Part shown: piece by piece, positions 6,392 through 8,176 of the stretch
Layout: each line of letters starts with the position of its first letter
How positions within the stretch are numbered: the stretch's first letter is position 1
Assembly (NCBI GenBank): GCA_030731635.1
Contig: JANQTR010000007.1
Location: 1 to 8,176 of the forward strand
DNA length: 8,176 nucleotides
DNA from: Erythrobacter sp.
GTDB lineage: Bacteria > Pseudomonadota > Alphaproteobacteria > Sphingomonadales > Sphingomonadaceae
Direction: 5' to 3'
The notes under the pieces: model-generated
Seen by the model: the letters and a program-made list of their open reading frames with translations, nothing else
The model's database searches: none
Told to the model about the DNA's origin: nothing
Program-made: the position numbers and the translations under genes

Positions 6392-6563
6392 ACGCGGCTC
6401 TTTGTGCTGAGGGCGGGCCGAAATGCGGGCCTGCCTGTTCCTGTTCCCGAACGTCTGCGCTCATAACCCACAAGTGGGGTAAATGTTTCGCGGTTATCTA
6501 GGTCAGGGTAATCGCTTTTGCCACCGCGATGTTTGCGAGCGTTTCGCAAGGGGTTGGCACCGA
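6392..6563 (-). promoter_or_regulatory. Intergenic region upstream of hemA, with small inverted repeats
   Basis: These 172 bases lie between the murI stop and the hemA GTG and should hold the hemA promoter; I see no open frame worth calling. Three symmetric elements are visible: TTGCGA-N5-TCGCAA at 6533-6549, CCCAC-AA-GTGGG at 6467-6478, and a GC-rich imperfect hairpin 6412-6419/6428-6435 about 20 bases ahead of the hemA start. On the minus strand, TAGATA (6500-6495) with TGGCAA (6523-6518), spaced by 17 bases, is a poor but possible -10/-35 pair. None matches a regulator site that I can name with confidence. Confidence 0.4.
6533..6549. repeat. 17-bp perfect dyad TTGCGA-N5-TCGCAA between murI and hemA
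   Basis: Six-base arms TTGCGA (6533-6538) and TCGCAA (6544-6549) are exact reverse complements around a 5-base centre. The dyad lies 14 bases past the murI stop and about 140 bases upstream of hemA. It could be a protein-binding operator for hemA or a weak hairpin at the end of murI. No T-run follows in the direction of murI transcription, which argues against an intrinsic terminator. The spacing differs from an FNR-type site (TTGAT-N4-ATCAA). Confidence 0.35.
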
Positions 6564-7358
6564 TCAGAATGCTTCGGCAGCGCCAAATCTGCGCGCGGCA
6601 AGCGCGGCTTGCAGCCCATCTGCACCTGACAGCGGCCCGGTGACGACAAAACGGTTGGGGCCGGTGGCGGTGAAGCTCTGCCCTTCGAGCAGATGCGCTA
6701 TCCGCCGCGCGATGCCCGCCGCGCCATCGATTTGCGTGACCCCTTCGCCAAAGGCTGCGGCGAGTTCTTCAGCCAGCAGCGGGAAGTGCGTGCAGGCCAG
6801 CACCAGCGTGTCGATCTCAGACCCTCCCGGCATCGCGGCAAGGCGCGCGTGGACATCAACGATCAGCGCCGGGTCAACCGGCTGCCCGCGCAGCTTGGCC
6901 TCAGCCGCGGCGACAAGGCCGGGCGCCGCCACTCGCAGCAGGCGCGTGCCATTGCCGAACTTCTCCTCAAGATCATCGACATAGGCCTGCCGGATGGTCG
7001 CGTCTGTCCCGACCAGACCGATGGTGCCCGTTTGGGTAAGCGCGGCGGCAGGTTTGATCGCAGGCACAGTGCCGACCACCGGAATTTCCAGCACATCGCG
7101 CACCATGCCCAGCGCAATGGTGCTGGCGGTGTTACAGGCGATACAGGCGAGGCGCGGCTGAAACCGCTCCGCCATCCGGCCCAGCAATCCTGCGACCCGC
7201 GTAGCAATTTGCGCTTCGGTCTTGGTGCCATAGGGCAGGCCGGCAAGGTCGGCGGCGTAGATCACCGGCGCATCGGGCAGCACCTTGCGCAAGGCATCAT
7301 AGACGGTCAGCCCGCCAACGCCGGAATCGAACAACAGGATCGGGGAGGCGGCGTTCAC
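6564..7358 (-). CDS. murI: Glutamate racemase
   Basis: A 264-residue cytosolic enzyme that interconverts L- and D-glutamate, supplying D-glutamate for peptidoglycan stem peptides. Motifs in order: LLFDSGVGGLTVY with Asp11, AADLAGLPYGTKT, the first catalytic cysteine Cys75 in ACNTAS, GTVPAIKPAAALT, and the second catalytic cysteine Cys189 with His191 in LACTHFPLL. This is the complete two-cysteine, cofactor-independent racemase set, and the length is normal. The frame runs on to GTG 7379, but GTG 7358 has a strong AGAGGA (7365-7370) six bases upstream, whereas the longer start falls inside the intergenic inverted repeat. The gene is divergent from plsY. hemA follows on the same strand after 172 bases and might receive some read-through. 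Confidence 0.96.
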   Translation of the reverse strand: MNAASPILLFDSGVGGLTVYDALRKVLPDAPVIYAADLAGLPYGTKTEAQIATRVAGLLGRMAERFQPRLACIACNTASTIALGMVRDVLEIPVVGTVPAIKPAAALTQTGTIGLVGTDATIRQAYVDDLEEKFGNGTRLLRVAAPGLVAAAEAKLRGQPVDPALIVDVHARLAAMPGGSEIDTLVLACTHFPLLAEELAAAFGEGVTQIDGAAGIARRIAHLLEGQSFTATGPNRFVVTGPLSGADGLQAALAARRFGAAEAF

Positions 7359-7371
7359 GAAAATTCCTCTA

Positions 7372-7462
7372 CCGTTCACCCTAAGCTTGTCGAAGGGTCG
7401 TTCTTGTCTCTATCGCTGCGCTAGAAGAAAATGCAGTGCTTCGACAAGCTCAGCATGAACGG
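7372..7462. repeat. Imperfect inverted repeat filling the murI-plsY intergenic region (sphingomonad-type AGCTTGTCGAAG element)
   Basis: The left arm 7372-7398 (begins CCGTTCACCCTAAGCTTG) and right arm 7436-7462 (ends CAAGCTCAGCATGAACGG) are 27 bases each and match as reverse complements at 21 of 27 positions, with a perfect AGCTTGTCGAAG core and a perfect CCGTTCA outer end. The 37-base centre adds TTCTT (7401-7405) facing AAGAA, so the unit could fold into one long hairpin. I recognise this core from memory as a frequent intergenic repeat in sphingomonad genomes, resembling paired REP elements; only one copy is in this window, so its dispersal cannot be shown here. The outer GAACGG ends touch the ribosome-binding site of murI on one side and form part of that of plsY on the other. 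Confidence 0.8.
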
Positions 7463-7470
7463 AGTTATTG

Positions 7471-8067
7471 GTGGAACCATTTCTCGCCGCGTTACTGGGC
7501 TTTGCGCTCGGCTCAATACCATTCGGCCTGATCCTGACCCGCGCGGCCGGGCTGGGTGATGTGCGCAACATTGGCAGCGGCAGCATTGGCGCAACCAACG
7601 TGCTGCGCACCGGGAACAAAGGGCTGGCGGCGGCAACCGTGCTACTTGATGCGGCCAAGGCGGCGGTTCCGGTGCTGGTGGCACAGGCAATCTGGCCGGG
7701 TAGCGCGGAGGTTGTTGGGGCCATCGCAGCCGTTGCAGCGGTGGCGGGGCATTGTTTCACCCCGTGGCTCGCCTTCAAGGGCGGCAAGGGATTTGCGAGC
7801 GCGGCGGGTGCGCTGCTGGCGCTGGCGTGGCCCGCGATGCTGGCCTGCGCGGCGATCTGGGCGGCGGTGCTGTTTGTCAGCCGGATTTCGTCGGTATCGT
7901 CGATGGTGACGGTGGTTGCAGCGCCTGCGGTGGCTTGGGGGTTGGGTTATGGCCAAGCCATTGCCCCGCTGATCGCCATTGCCGCAATCGTGCTGGTGCA
8001 GCACCGCGCCAATATCGGCCGATTGATGCGCGGGGAGGAGCCCAAGATTGGCTCCGGCAAGCCGTGA
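7471..8067 (+). CDS. plsY: Acyl-phosphate:glycerol-3-phosphate acyltransferase
   Basis: A 198-residue integral inner-membrane enzyme that transfers the acyl group from acyl phosphate (made by PlsX) to glycerol-3-phosphate, giving lysophosphatidic acid for phospholipid synthesis. It shows the N-terminal membrane segment with GSIPFG (14-19), motif 1 GSGSIGATNVLRTG (35-48), GHCFTPWLAFKGGKG (93-107) covering motif 2, and motif 3 HRANIGRLMRGEE (178-190), with hydrophobic membrane spans between them. The length is normal for PlsY. GTG 7471 is chosen because ACGGAG (7459-7464) sits six bases before it; TTG 7468 would have only three. Most of that ribosome-binding site comes from the end of the inverted repeat. 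The next gene, dprA, starts 30 bases downstream and is probably co-transcribed. Confidence 0.96.
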   Translation: MEPFLAALLGFALGSIPFGLILTRAAGLGDVRNIGSGSIGATNVLRTGNKGLAAATVLLDAAKAAVPVLVAQAIWPGSAEVVGAIAAVAAVAGHCFTPWLAFKGGKGFASAAGALLALAWPAMLACAAIWAAVLFVSRISSVSSMVTVVAAPAVAWGLGYGQAIAPLIAIAAIVLVQHRANIGRLMRGEEPKIGSGKP

Positions 8068-8097
8068 AGCAGAGCCGCATCTGATGGGGAGCGCCTA

Positions 8098-8176
8098 ATG
8101 GAGCATCAGGGGTCGCAGCCAGTGCTCTCACGCCAAGAACTGACGCAGGCCGAGGCTTTCGCGCGCATTCGCTTGC
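8098..8176 (+). CDS. dprA: DNA-processing protein DprA, N-terminal fragment (3' end outside window)
   Basis: ATG 8098 has GGGGAG (8086-8091) six bases upstream and opens a frame that runs off the window after 26 residues. The visible peptide contains LSRQELTQAEAFARIRL, which resembles the start of alphaproteobacterial DprA proteins, where an E-A-x-A-x-I-R-L helix precedes the N-terminal SAM-like domain. DprA loads RecA on incoming single-stranded DNA during transformation. The position directly after plsY agrees with the common plsY-dprA order. Only the N-terminus is present, so the call rests on a short match and on context. Confidence 0.68.
   Translation, partial: MEHQGSQPVLSRQELTQAEAFARIRL

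Noticed and set aside
6437..6452. GTTC direct and inverted copies that recall an alphaproteobacterial LexA box
   Set aside because: The known box needs GTTC-N7-GTTC. Here the spacing is two bases, and there is no damage-response gene beside it.
7399..7435. Possible -10/-35 elements for murI and plsY in the centre of the inverted repeat
   Set aside because: The best hexamers match the consensus poorly on both strands, so no promoter can be called from sequence alone.
7410..7787. Minus-strand frames ending in peptides such as LSLSKH or AELVEAL across plsY and the repeat
   Set aside because: These peptides are translations of the AGCTTGTCGAAG repeat arm and mark it as a source of false short genes; the rest of the frames is antisense to plsY.
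8084..8098. A five-codon frame ATGGGGAGCGCCTAA just before dprA, whose stop overlaps the dprA ATG
   Set aside because: Its start codon overlaps the dprA ribosome-binding site and has no good site of its own; such tiny frames arise by chance.
1..8176. Search for CRISPR arrays, tRNA or rRNA genes, insertion sequences, integrases and toxin-antitoxin pairs
   Set aside because: No regularly spaced direct repeats, tRNA cloverleaf, transposase motifs or paired small genes were seen; apart from the repeat and the leader the window looks like ordinary core chromosome.

Overview
The window looks like the chromosome of an alphaproteobacterium, most likely a sphingomonad such as a member of the Erythrobacteraceae. 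The evidence is moderately high GC, a C4-pathway 5-aminolevulinate synthase (HemA), a fold-type III ornithine-type decarboxylase, a plsY-dprA gene pair, and an intergenic inverted repeat with the core AGCTTGTCGAAG that I recognise, from memory, as common in sphingomonad genomes. No mobile-element genes, CRISPR array, tRNA or rRNA were seen. Coding is dense and eight genes are supported: six complete and two cut by the window edges.

Left part, plus strand. The 3' end of a lemA-like gene (3-341) is followed by a 224-base gap and then a PLP-dependent ornithine/lysine-type decarboxylase gene. The gap looks like a structured RNA leader. Its first segment (354-361, extended by 367-372) can pair either with a nearby TTTTCGGGG (391-399) or with a second TTTCGGGG (548-555) that contains the Shine-Dalgarno-like G run of the decarboxylase gene. 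This is the best candidate in the window for a regulatory system, possibly a form of the speF leader described upstream of alphaproteobacterial ornithine decarboxylases. After the decarboxylase come a strong GC-rich hairpin and a 464-residue protein that I cannot assign, with one TPR-like segment.

Middle part, minus strand. Reading right to left: murI (glutamate racemase, cell-wall D-glutamate), a 172-base gap with small inverted repeats, hemA (first step of heme synthesis), an endonuclease/exonuclease/phosphatase-fold protein, and a nitroreductase. The last three are spaced by about 40 bases and are probably one transcript. The nitroreductase stop codon directly abuts the stop codon of the unassigned 464-residue gene, so the two meet tail to tail with no space for a terminator.

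Right part. murI diverges from plsY (acyl-phosphate:glycerol-3-phosphate acyltransferase, phospholipid synthesis), which is followed 30 bases later by the start of dprA (DNA uptake and recombination). Nearly the whole murI-plsY divergent intergenic region is one imperfect inverted repeat whose outer ends touch or form the ribosome-binding sites of both genes. Any promoters for the two genes must therefore lie in the repeat, inside a gene, or further upstream.

Several starts were moved inward from the longest open frame because a better ribosome-binding site or the family N-terminus supports it: decarboxylase TTG 566, nitroreductase ATG 3929, phosphatase-fold protein ATG 5131, murI GTG 7358 and plsY GTG 7471.
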